Positions 27,452-35,493 of a stretch of 64,000 bases of DNA are shown here, piece by piece (the stretch's first letter is position 1; each line of letters starts with the position of its first letter). This DNA is from Halomonas sp. TA22 (GTDB lineage Bacteria; Pseudomonadota; Gammaproteobacteria; Pseudomonadales; Halomonadaceae): positions 3,304,517 to 3,368,516 of the forward strand of contig NZ_CP053108.1 in the NCBI RefSeq assembly GCF_013009075.1, given 5' to 3'. Made by a program: the position numbers and the translations under genes. A model generated the notes under the pieces. That model ran no database searches and was not told the origin of the DNA. It saw only the letters and a list, made by a program, of their open reading frames with translations.

Positions 27452-28555
27452 ATGTTTCGTCAACACAAGCTTTCGGCAGCCATCGCGGCGGTCGCACTGG
27501 GTCTTGGCGCCGCCGCGGCGCAAGCCAACGAGGTGCGTGTCTACAACTGGTCGGACTATATTGCCGAGGATACACTCGAGAATTTCACGCGCGAGACCGG
27601 CATCCGCGTCATCTACGATGTCTTCGACAGCAACGAGGTGCTCGAGGCCGCGCTGCTCTCCGGGCGCTCGGGCTATGACGTGGTGGTCCCGTCGAACCAC
27701 TACCTGACGCGCCAGATCAGCGCTGGGGTCTATCGGGAGCTCGATCACGACAAGCTGCCCAACATGGTCAACCTCGATCCGGAGCTGATGGACGATCTCG
27801 AGGCCGTGGATCCCGGCAGCCGCTACTCGATCCCCTATATGTGGGGCACCAACGGCATCGGCTACAATGTCGAGCGGGTCACCGAGATCCTCGGCGACGA
27901 TGCACCGACCGACTCCTGGGCGCTGATCTTCGACCCCGAGGTGACCGGTGCCTTGAACGCTGGCGGTTGCGGCATCGCGATGCTCGATACTGGCGACGAC
28001 ATGCTCTCCGCCGGAATGGCTTATCTGGGACTTTCACCGCTCTCCGAGAAGACTGCCGACATAGAGGCGGCAGGCGAGCTGATCAGTGCGGTGCGCAACA
28101 ACATCACCTATTTCCACTCCTCGCGTTACATCTCGGATCTCGCCAACGGCGACATCTGCGTGGCGGCGGGCTACTCCGGCGACATCTTTCAGGCCGCCGA
28201 CCGTGCCGAGGAGGCCGGGCGCAACTTCACCATCGCCTACACCATTCCCAAGGAGGGGGCGGCGCTGTGGTTCGACATGATGGCGATTCCCGCCGACGCC
28301 CCGAATCCTGACAATGCCCACGCCTTCATCAACTACATCCTCAAGCCCGAGGTGGCCGCGGCGATCACCGAGTACGTGGTATACGCCAACCCCAACCTGG
28401 CAGCGAATGAATTTCTAGATTCGGAGATTCTCGAGGATACCGCGATCTACCCGGATCGCGAGGTGATGGAGAACCTCTTCATCCAGGAGGAGAAGACACT
28501 GTCCGTGCAGCGTGTGCGCACCCGTACCTGGAACCGCGTGAAGTCCGGTCGCTGA
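27452..28555 (+). CDS. potF: Putrescine/spermidine-binding periplasmic protein
   Basis: A 367-residue solute-binding protein with a signal peptide cleaved near AQA-N (about residue 25). The mature start EVRVYNWSDYIAEDTLENF and the segment SGYDVVVPSNHYL are hallmarks of PotF/SpuD-type receptors, as is the IPYMWGTNGIGYN segment. Binds polyamine in the periplasm and hands it to PotHI. It is the first gene of potFGHI; the following gap of 155 bases contains two stable stem-loops that may let potF be expressed above the rest. Confidence 0.92.
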   Translation: MFRQHKLSAAIAAVALGLGAAAAQANEVRVYNWSDYIAEDTLENFTRETGIRVIYDVFDSNEVLEAALLSGRSGYDVVVPSNHYLTRQISAGVYRELDHDKLPNMVNLDPELMDDLEAVDPGSRYSIPYMWGTNGIGYNVERVTEILGDDAPTDSWALIFDPEVTGALNAGGCGIAMLDTGDDMLSAGMAYLGLSPLSEKTADIEAAGELISAVRNNITYFHSSRYISDLANGDICVAAGYSGDIFQAADRAEEAGRNFTIAYTIPKEGAALWFDMMAIPADAPNPDNAHAFINYILKPEVAAAITEYVVYANPNLAANEFLDSEILEDTAIYPDREVMENLFIQEEKTLSVQRVRTRTWNRVKSGR

Positions 28556-28640
28556 GCGTGCTGGCCTGTCGCTGCGAAACCTTTCACGGCGTAGCCTCTA
28601 GTTAGTGGCAAAGCCTACTGTTAGCGAAGCCCTGTCGTCG

Positions 28641-28661
28641 CTAAGTCCAGTCGCGACTTAG
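28641..28661 (+). promoter_or_regulatory. Stem-loop 1 between potF and potG
   Basis: CTAAGTC (28641-28647) pairs with GACTTAG (28655-28661) across a seven-base loop. Together with the following hairpin it may protect the potF mRNA end or reduce read-through into potG. No T-run follows. Confidence 0.45.
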
Positions 28662-28675
28662 TCCCATGGTGAGAT

Positions 28676-28697
28676 GGCCGGCCCGTTCGGGCCGGTC
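28676..28697 (+). promoter_or_regulatory. GC-rich hairpin directly before potG RBS
   Basis: GGCCGGCCCG (28676-28685) pairs with CGGGCCGGTC (28688-28697), with one G-T pair. The potG Shine-Dalgarno GGGAGAGG starts immediately after. Such a strong hairpin can act as a processing or stability barrier, or as partial attenuation within the operon. It is not a standard terminator because no U-run follows. Confidence 0.5.
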
Positions 28698-28710
28698 GGG
28701 AGAGGTCTTG

Positions 28711-29847
28711 ATGAATGAAGGCCAGGCCAAGAGCCCCGGCAAATCCTCGCGTGTCGGCCACGATGTGCTGGTCGAGATCAAGCGTGTCAGCAAGCGCTTC
28801 GATGGCGTGCTTGCAGTGGATGATGTCAATCTGTCGATCCGGCGCGGCGAGATATTCGCCCTGTTGGGCGGCTCCGGCTCGGGCAAGTCGACGCTGCTGC
28901 GCATGCTGGCGGGGTTCGAGAAGCTCAGCGAGGGACAGATCCTGCTCGATGGCCAGGATATCGCACCACTGGCGCCCTACGATCGACCGATCAACATGAT
29001 GTTCCAGTCTTATGCGCTGTTTCCGCACATGAGCGTGGAGCAGAACATCGCCTTCGGGCTCAAGCAGGACAAGCTGCCCAAGGCCGAGATCGCCACGCGT
29101 GTCGCCGAGATGCTCAAGCTGGTGCATATGCAAGCGTTTGCCAAGCGCAAGCCGCATCAGCTCTCCGGTGGCCAGCGCCAGCGTGTGGCGCTGGCACGCT
29201 CGCTTGCCAAGCGTCCCAAGCTGTTGCTGCTCGACGAACCGATGGGGGCGCTGGATAAGAAGCTGCGCACCGAGATGCAGCTCGAGGTGGTGGAGATCAT
29301 CGAGCGGGTCGGGGTGACCTGCATCATGGTCACCCACGACCAGGAGGAGGCGATGACCATGGCCGACCGCGTGGCGATCATGAGCGATGGCTGGATCGCC
29401 CAGGTGGGCACGCCGATGGATGTCTACGAGAGCCCCGCAAGCCGCAAGGTGGCCGAGTTCGTCGGTACCGTGAACCTGTTCGAGGGCGATATCGTCGCCG
29501 ACGAGACCGATCACTGCATCATCCAGTGCCCTTCGCTGGCCCAGGGCGTCTATATCAGCCACGGCGTGACCACCGAGGCGCACAATCGGCGGGTATGGGC
29601 GGCGATCCGCCCGGAGAAGACCTGCCTGAGCCGCGAGCGGCCCGAAGGCGACTACAACTGGGCGCCCGGCAAGGTCGAGGATATCGCCTACCTGGGCGGC
29701 TTCTCGACCTATTACGTGCGTATCGAGAGCGGCGCCCTGGTCAAGGTCAGTCTGGCCAATACCGAGCGGCGCGGCGAGCGTCCGAGCTGGGACGACGAGG
29801 TGTACGTCTTCTGGGACGACAGCAGCATCGTGGTGCTGCGCGACTGA
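28711..29847 (+). CDS. potG: Putrescine ABC transporter, ATP-binding subunit
   Basis: A 378-residue ATPase of the polyamine importer. Walker A GGSGSGKS (53-60), signature LSGGQRQ (151-157) and Walker B LLLLDEP (171-177) are all intact, followed by the C-terminal regulatory TOBE-type beta domain typical of PotA/PotG. The ATG at 28711 follows a GGGAGAGG site. Downstream potH starts 11 bases after its stop. Confidence 0.95.
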   Translation: MNEGQAKSPGKSSRVGHDVLVEIKRVSKRFDGVLAVDDVNLSIRRGEIFALLGGSGSGKSTLLRMLAGFEKLSEGQILLDGQDIAPLAPYDRPINMMFQSYALFPHMSVEQNIAFGLKQDKLPKAEIATRVAEMLKLVHMQAFAKRKPHQLSGGQRQRVALARSLAKRPKLLLLDEPMGALDKKLRTEMQLEVVEIIERVGVTCIMVTHDQEEAMTMADRVAIMSDGWIAQVGTPMDVYESPASRKVAEFVGTVNLFEGDIVADETDHCIIQCPSLAQGVYISHGVTTEAHNRRVWAAIRPEKTCLSRERPEGDYNWAPGKVEDIAYLGGFSTYYVRIESGALVKVSLANTERRGERPSWDDEVYVFWDDSSIVVLRD

Positions 29848-29858
29848 GGAGCCGACTC

Positions 29859-30770
29859 ATGAAGTCATCGTTACTGGCACGCCTGCCGCGTGCGCTGCGC
29901 CTCGGCCGCGGCTGGGTCATCGCCATCCCGCTGCTGTGGCTGACGCTATTCTTTCTGCTGCCGTTCGCCATCGTGCTCAAGATCAGCCTGTCGGAGGCGG
30001 CCATTGCCATGCCGCCGTTCTCGGCGATCTTCGACTACAGTGCCGATACGCTCAATATCGCGGTGAACCTCGGCAATTACCTGTTCCTGATCAGCGACTC
30101 GCTCTATGTAGCGGCCTACTGGGGCTCGGTCAAGATCGCGCTGCTCGCCACTGCGCTGTGCCTGCTGGTCGGCTATCCGATGGCCTACGCCATGGCGCGC
30201 GCGCCGGCGCGCTGGCAACTGGTACTGCTGCTGCTGGTGATGCTGCCTTCATGGACCTCGTTTCTGATCCGCGTCTACGCCTGGATGGGCATTCTTGGCA
30301 ACAATGGGCTGCTCAACAACCTGCTGCTGTGGCTTGGCCTGATCGACTCACCACTGCGCATGATGAATACCAATTTCGCGGTCATCCTCGGCATCGTCTA
30401 TGCCTATCTGCCGTTCATGATCCTGCCGCTCTACGCCAACCTTACCCGCCTCGACGGCTCGCTGCTGGAGGCTGCCTCGGATCTCGGCTCGCGCCGGTTC
30501 AACACCTTCCTCAAGGTGACCCTGCCGCTGTCGATGGGCGGCATCATCGCAGGCTCGATGCTGGTCTTCATTCCGGCGGTGGGGGAGTACGTGATTCCCG
30601 AGCTGCTCGGCGGGCCCAATACGGTGATGATCGGCAAGGTGCTGTGGGAGGAGTTCTTCAACAATCGCGACTGGCCGGTAGCCTCGGCACTGGCCATGGT
30701 GATGCTGGCGCTGTTGCTGATCCCGATCGCGCTGTTCCATCGCTATCAGTCACGTCAACTCGAGGAGTGA
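29859..30770 (+). CDS. potH: Putrescine ABC transporter permease PotH
   Basis: A 303-residue inner-membrane permease with about six helices. The cytoplasmic EAA loop (LLEAASDLGSRRFNTFLKVTLPLS) that docks on the ATPase is clear. A PotH-type N-terminal extension precedes TM1. It forms the translocation channel with PotI. The ATG at 29859 is close behind potG and the gene is followed, with two bases between, by potI. Confidence 0.93.
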   Translation: MKSSLLARLPRALRLGRGWVIAIPLLWLTLFFLLPFAIVLKISLSEAAIAMPPFSAIFDYSADTLNIAVNLGNYLFLISDSLYVAAYWGSVKIALLATALCLLVGYPMAYAMARAPARWQLVLLLLVMLPSWTSFLIRVYAWMGILGNNGLLNNLLLWLGLIDSPLRMMNTNFAVILGIVYAYLPFMILPLYANLTRLDGSLLEAASDLGSRRFNTFLKVTLPLSMGGIIAGSMLVFIPAVGEYVIPELLGGPNTVMIGKVLWEEFFNNRDWPVASALAMVMLALLLIPIALFHRYQSRQLEE

Positions 30771-30772
30771 GT

Positions 30773-31609
30773 ATGCGCAAGCCCAGTTTTACCACCCTCG
30801 TGCTGATCCTCGGCCTGGTATTTCTCTACCTGCCGATGGCGATTCTGGTCTTCTACTCCTTCAACTCGTCACGCCTGGTGACGGTGTGGGCGGGCTTCTC
30901 GGGGCGCTGGTATGTTGAGCTGCTTCGCGATCGTCAGATCCTCTCGGCGGTCTGGACCAGTCTGCGCATCGCCTTCTTCTCGGCCACCGCGGCGGTGGTG
31001 CTCGGCACCCTTGCCGCCTTCGTCATGACGCGCTTCCATCGCTTCCGTGGCAAGACCGCACTCTCCAGCATGGTGACTGCACCGCTGGTAATGCCCGAGG
31101 TAATCACCGGCCTGTCGCTACTGCTGCTGTTCGTGCACATGGCGCAGTTCATTGGCTGGCCCACCGACCGGGGCATGGTCACCATCTGGATCGCCCATAC
31201 CACCTTCTGCAGTGCCTACGTGGCGGTAGTGGTGGCGTCAAGGCTGCGTGAAGTCGATCTCTCCATCGAGGAGGCGGCGATGGATCTTGGCTCCACGCCA
31301 GTCAAGACCTTCTTTCAGATCACACTGCCGATCATTTCGCCGGCCCTGGCCGCTGGCTGGCTGCTGGCCTTCACCCTGTCGCTGGACGACCTGGTGATCG
31401 CCAGCTTCGTTTCGGGGCCGGGCGCCACGACGCTGCCCATGGTGGTGTTTTCCTCGGTACGCATGGGCGTCTCGCCAAAGATCAATGCGCTGGCCACCCT
31501 GATCATTCTGATCGTGTCGCTGGCGACCTTCCTGATCTGGTACTTCATGCGGCGCAGCGAGGCCAAGCGCCAGCTTGCCATGAACGCCGCGATGGAGGAG
31601 CGTCACTAG
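30773..31609 (+). CDS. potI: Putrescine ABC transporter permease PotI
   Basis: A 278-residue permease, partner of PotH. It has the N-terminal FLYLPMAILVFYSFNSS segment usual for PotI/PotC proteins and the EAA loop IEEAAMDLGSTPVKTFFQITLP. Six helices are predicted by eye. It closes the potFGHI set and is followed by the second puuB copy 37 bases downstream, probably in the same transcript. Confidence 0.93.
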   Translation: MRKPSFTTLVLILGLVFLYLPMAILVFYSFNSSRLVTVWAGFSGRWYVELLRDRQILSAVWTSLRIAFFSATAAVVLGTLAAFVMTRFHRFRGKTALSSMVTAPLVMPEVITGLSLLLLFVHMAQFIGWPTDRGMVTIWIAHTTFCSAYVAVVVASRLREVDLSIEEAAMDLGSTPVKTFFQITLPIISPALAAGWLLAFTLSLDDLVIASFVSGPGATTLPMVVFSSVRMGVSPKINALATLIILIVSLATFLIWYFMRRSEAKRQLAMNAAMEERH

Positions 31610-31646
31610 CGCTCGATCAATTCCGTTAGTTATGTTGGAGACTGTT

Positions 31647-32924
31647 ATGAGCCGCGAGCATGTGGCGTCCTATTATGCCGCCTCGGCCAATCCCGTGCCG
31701 CTCCGCCCAGCGCTGGAAGGGGAGGTCGAGTGCGACGTATGCGTGGTCGGGGCCGGCTTCACCGGCATCTCTTCGGCGCTGCACCTAGCCGAGCAGGGGC
31801 TGCGGGTGGTGGTGCTGGAGAGCGTAAAAGTGGGCTTCGGAGCGTCCGGGCGCAATGGCGGCCAGATCGTCAACAGTTACAGCCGCGACATGGATGTGAT
31901 CGAGGCCAAGTGCGGCGCCGATACCGCCCGGGCACTCGGCGACATGGCCTTCGAGGGCAATCGCATCATTCGCAGCCGCATCGCCAAGTACGCCATCGAT
32001 TGCGATCTCAAGGAGGGCAACCTGTTTGCTGCCTGCAACGCCAGGCAGCTCGAGGGGCTGGTTGAACACAAGGCGCTGTGGGAGCGTTTCGGCAACGACC
32101 AGCTGGAGCTGCTCGAGGGGCAGGCCTGCCGGCGCGAGGTGGCAAGCGAGCGCTATGTCGGTGCCTTGGTCGATCACTCTGGCGGCCATCTGCATCCGCT
32201 CAACCTAGTGCTCGGCGAGGCGGCCGCCTTCGAGTCGCTGGGTGGCCGCATCTATGAGCAAAGCCCGGTGCTCGAGATCGTGCATGGTGAACCGGTGCGG
32301 CTGCGCACGCACCGGGGGAGTGTGGTCGCCGAGCGCGTGGTGCTCGCCGGCAATGCCTACATGGAGAAGCTGATACCCTCGCTTGAGAGCAAGTCGATGC
32401 CGTGCGGCACTCAGGTGGTCGCCACCGAGCCGCTGGGCGAGCGTGGCCGCGAACTGCTGCCCAACGACATGGCGGTCGAGGATGGCAACTACCTGCTCGA
32501 CTACTATCGGCTCTCTGCGGATGGCCGACTGCTCTATGGAGGCGGGGTCAACTATGGCGGCCAGGATCCGGCGAGCATCGAGGGAGTGATACGTCCCAAG
32601 CTGGAGAAGACCTTTCCCCAGCTCAAGGGAGTGAAGATCGATTACGCCTGGAGCGGGAACTTCCTGCTCACGCTCAATCGTCTGCCGCAGTTCGGTCGGC
32701 TCAATGCCAATGTCTACTACGCCCAAGGTTACTCCGGCCACGGGGTGACTTGCAGTCATCTTGCTGGACGGCTGATCGCCGAGGTGATCAGCGGCAACGG
32801 TGAACGTTTCGATGCCTTCGCTGGGCTGCCGCACCTGTCCTTTCCCGGTGGGCGCCTGCTGCGGGTACCGGCAAGTGCGGTCGGCGCGTGGTACTACCGT
32901 ATGCGCGACGCTCTCGGGGTATAG
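31647..32924 (+). CDS. puuB: Gamma-glutamylputrescine oxidase (copy 2)
   Basis: A 425-residue FAD oxidase related to copy 1 at 24624. The start MSREHVASYYAASANP is followed by VVGAGFTGISSALHLAEQG (FAD dinucleotide loop) and GFGASGRNGGQIVNSYS, as in E. coli PuuB. C-terminal YYAQGYSGHGVTCSHLAGR completes the fold. GGAG lies before the ATG at 31647. Its place just after potI and near puuA copy 2, puuC and puuR makes it the better candidate for the true PuuB; copy 1 may have another polyamine substrate. Confidence 0.88.
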   Translation: MSREHVASYYAASANPVPLRPALEGEVECDVCVVGAGFTGISSALHLAEQGLRVVVLESVKVGFGASGRNGGQIVNSYSRDMDVIEAKCGADTARALGDMAFEGNRIIRSRIAKYAIDCDLKEGNLFAACNARQLEGLVEHKALWERFGNDQLELLEGQACRREVASERYVGALVDHSGGHLHPLNLVLGEAAAFESLGGRIYEQSPVLEIVHGEPVRLRTHRGSVVAERVVLAGNAYMEKLIPSLESKSMPCGTQVVATEPLGERGRELLPNDMAVEDGNYLLDYYRLSADGRLLYGGGVNYGGQDPASIEGVIRPKLEKTFPQLKGVKIDYAWSGNFLLTLNRLPQFGRLNANVYYAQGYSGHGVTCSHLAGRLIAEVISGNGERFDAFAGLPHLSFPGGRLLRVPASAVGAWYYRMRDALGV

Positions 32925-33170
32925 CGGGCGGGACAGTGTCGGAAAGCGGCGACATGTAGAACCAAATTGGGAAACAGTGTTCAAGACCTCGCTCAACGCC
33001 TCTATTCCACGCATATAAGCATATACTTTTACTCTCTCATCGCGAGCCTGTCGGCACAGGAGGTGCCGGCGGAATCGCCATCGTCTGGAGTCGACTCAAA
33101 GAAAGATCCACGCTTGACGTGCATCTTCACTAATCAAGAAAAGTCGATACAAGACTTCAGGAGACGACGA

Positions 33171-33716
33171 ATGAACAAGTCGATTGTGATTGGCGCCACA
33201 CTGGCCGTATTCGGTCTCGGCGGTCTGGCGGTGGGGGCCTACCAAGTGCAGAACTACGCTGCGGCTCCGCAATATGCCGATATCCTGCGTGTCGATACGG
33301 TCTCTCGCACCGTCGAGACGCCCCGCGAGGTGTGTGAAAATGTCGTGGTCAGCCAGCGCGCGCCAGTGCAGGATCACCACCGCATTGCCGGCACGGCGGC
33401 CGGCGCGGTCGTGGGCGGTCTGCTTGGCAACCAGATCGGTGGCGGCAGCGGCAAGAAGCTGGCGACCGTTGCCGGTGCGGTGGGCGGTGGCTTTGCCGGT
33501 CGCGAAGTGCAGGGCCGAATGCAGAACGGCAACGTGACCACCACTACCCAGCGCCAGTGTCATACCGTGGTGGATAGCCAGGAGGAGTTCCAGGGCTACG
33601 ATGTCGAATACCGCTACGAGGATCGTGTTTATAGCGTACGACTCGATGAGGCCCCGCAGGGCAGCCGGGTATTGATGGACAATGGGCGGCCGCAGTGGGG
33701 GCGTCTGGACGGCTGA
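33171..33716 (+). CDS. Glycine-zipper 2TM-domain envelope protein
   Basis: A 181-residue protein with an N-terminal membrane or signal segment (IGATLAVFGLGGLAVGAY) and a glycine-zipper stretch (GTAAGAVVGGLLGNQIGGGSG, then AGAVGGGFAG) found in the YcfJ/SlyB/17-kDa antigen group. The C-terminal part is a small beta domain with YDVEYRYEDRVYSVRLD. Likely in the envelope, role unknown. AGGAG precedes the ATG. A bidirectional terminator follows at once, so it is probably a single-gene unit unrelated to the polyamine genes around it. Confidence 0.85.
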   Translation: MNKSIVIGATLAVFGLGGLAVGAYQVQNYAAAPQYADILRVDTVSRTVETPREVCENVVVSQRAPVQDHHRIAGTAAGAVVGGLLGNQIGGGSGKKLATVAGAVGGGFAGREVQGRMQNGNVTTTTQRQCHTVVDSQEEFQGYDVEYRYEDRVYSVRLDEAPQGSRVLMDNGRPQWGRLDG

Positions 33717-33736
33717 GTCGTTTTGCCGGCACACTC

Positions 33737-33770
33737 AAACCCCGTTCCCGTCAAGGGAATCGGGGTTTTT
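33737..33770. terminator. Bidirectional intrinsic terminator
   Basis: AACCCCG-TTCCC pairs with GGGAA-TCGGGGTT around a short GTCAA loop, followed on the plus strand by a T-run (to 33770) and preceded by A residues usable on the minus strand. It separates the convergent glycine-zipper gene and puuA copy 2. Confidence 0.85.
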
Positions 33771-33786
33771 CATTGAGGAAGATTGC

Positions 33787-35193
33787 CTACACCTGGCGCA
33801 GGTACCAGTCGTACTCCATCTGGCTGACGGCCTGCATGGCCTGATCGCGTTCGGCCTGACGGTTGGTCAGGTAGACGTGATGGAACTGCTCACCTAATGC
33901 CTTAGCCAGCACCTCGCTTTCGGCGAAGAGTTCCAGCGCCTGCTGCCAGCTATTGGTCAGGCTGGGTTCGCACTGATCGTAGGCGTTGCCGGTGATGGGC
34001 GCCGAGGGGATCAGTTCGTGTTCGAGCCCGTGATGGATCGACGTCAGCAGTGTGGCCATCAGCAGGTAGGGATTGACGTCGGCGCCAGCGACGCGGTGTT
34101 CTATGCGACGCGCCGCATTGGGCCCGGAGGGGATGCGCACGGCCACCGAGCGGTTATCGTAACCCCAGGTCGGCGCCATCGGCACGTAGAGCCCCGGCTG
34201 GAAGCGCCGAAACGAGTTGATGTTGGGAGCGAAGATCGCCATCGAGGCGGGCATCAATTCGAGTAGCCCGGCGATGGCGTGACGCAGCGCTGGCGTGCCC
34301 AGCGGCTCCTCGTCATCGGCGGCGAAGACATTGCGCCCCTGGCTGTCATTGAGGCTGATATGCACATGGGTACCGTTGCCGGCCTCGTCGCCATAGGGCT
34401 TGGCCATGAAGGTGGCCTCGAAGCCGTGCTGGATCGCCACCCCCTTGATCAGACGCTTGAGCAGCACGGCGCTGTCGCAGGCCTTGCGGGCGTCGTTGCA
34501 ATGGGTCAGGTTGATCTCGAACTGGCCCGGCGCGCACTCCTTGAGTGCGGTATCCAGCGGCAGCCGTTGCGCCTCGGCAGCGGCCTGGATGTCCTCGAGG
34601 AAATCCACGTACTCGTCGAGTTCGTTGATCGAAAAGAGCTGACTCTGGGAAGCGCGCTCGCCGGTGGCAGGCGAGCAAGGCGGCTGGGCATAGCCGTGCG
34701 AATCGCGGCTGCGGTCGACCAGATAGAATTCGAGCTCCAGGGCGACGACCGGTGTCAGGCCAGCACGATCGAAATCCTCGAGTACGCGCCCGAGCACTTG
34801 GCGGGGGTCGGCGAAGAAGGGCGCGTCGTCGTCCTCGAACATGGTCATCAGAAGCTGTCCCTGGCGTCCCTTGCGCAGCCAGGGGCAGGGCATCAGCGTG
34901 CCGGGTACCGGCCGACAGACGCGGTCGCCATCGCCGCTGGAGAGCCCAAGGCCGGTCTCCTCGATGGTATTGCCGTTGATGTCGAGGGCGAACAGCGATG
35001 CAGGCAGATGAATGCCGTCGCGATAGGCCTTGAGCAGGTTGTCGCGAGGAATGCGCTTGCCACGCATCACCCCGTTGAGATCGCTGATCAGCAGGTCGAT
35101 GCTGTCGATATCGGGATGCTGGTCGAGGAAAGCCTCGGCTTCTGCCATCGTCGCGGACGCCGACATAGGAGCACCTGTAAACCTATTGTTCAT
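33787..35193 (-). CDS. puuA: Gamma-glutamylputrescine synthetase PuuA (copy 2)
   Basis: 468 residues from the ATG at 35193; an alternative ATG at 35166 gives 459. It resembles E. coli PuuA along its length: IDLLISDLNGVMRGKRIP, PASLFALDINGNTIEETGLG, VVALELEFYLVDRSRD, FMAKPYGDEAGNGTHVHIS, NINSFRRFQPGLYVPMAPTW and EHRVAGADVNPYLL. It glutamylates putrescine at the expense of ATP, the first step of the Puu pathway. GGAAAG precedes the upstream start. It diverges from puuC across a shared 300-base control region. Confidence 0.9.
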   Translation of the reverse strand: MNNRFTGAPMSASATMAEAEAFLDQHPDIDSIDLLISDLNGVMRGKRIPRDNLLKAYRDGIHLPASLFALDINGNTIEETGLGLSSGDGDRVCRPVPGTLMPCPWLRKGRQGQLLMTMFEDDDAPFFADPRQVLGRVLEDFDRAGLTPVVALELEFYLVDRSRDSHGYAQPPCSPATGERASQSQLFSINELDEYVDFLEDIQAAAEAQRLPLDTALKECAPGQFEINLTHCNDARKACDSAVLLKRLIKGVAIQHGFEATFMAKPYGDEAGNGTHVHISLNDSQGRNVFAADDEEPLGTPALRHAIAGLLELMPASMAIFAPNINSFRRFQPGLYVPMAPTWGYDNRSVAVRIPSGPNAARRIEHRVAGADVNPYLLMATLLTSIHHGLEHELIPSAPITGNAYDQCEPSLTNSWQQALELFAESEVLAKALGEQFHHVYLTNRQAERDQAMQAVSQMEYDWYLRQV

Positions 35194-35493
35194 GATGATC
35201 ATCTTTCCGACTGTGAAAATTGTTGTCAAATTATTTACGATTAGCGCGAGAGCCCGATGCCGAAGGGGGCGAATCCCGGCAGGGCCAGGATAGAGGAGTC
35301 TGTTGTGAAGGGAGTGCGGGAGAGTGGTGAGACGAAATTGGCATAAGGTTGGCGGGCAGGATATGTTGAGGAAATCATAACACCCTTCATCGGCGCTGTA
35401 CCGGGGAGCTACGCATGACACTCTCTGGACTTGTCCATACGGACGATGCATAGCTTGCCCATAACGATACATGGATAGAAAGGAGAGACGCTC
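35194..35493. promoter_or_regulatory. Divergent puuA/puuC control region
   Basis: 300 bases between the divergent puuA copy 2 and puuC, with an AT-rich part next to puuA. On the minus strand a TTGACA at about 35224-35229 could be a -35 element, but no matching -10 at good distance was found. PuuR, encoded at 37054, is the obvious candidate to bind here; I could not identify its operator. No gene is seen in the stretch. Confidence 0.45.
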
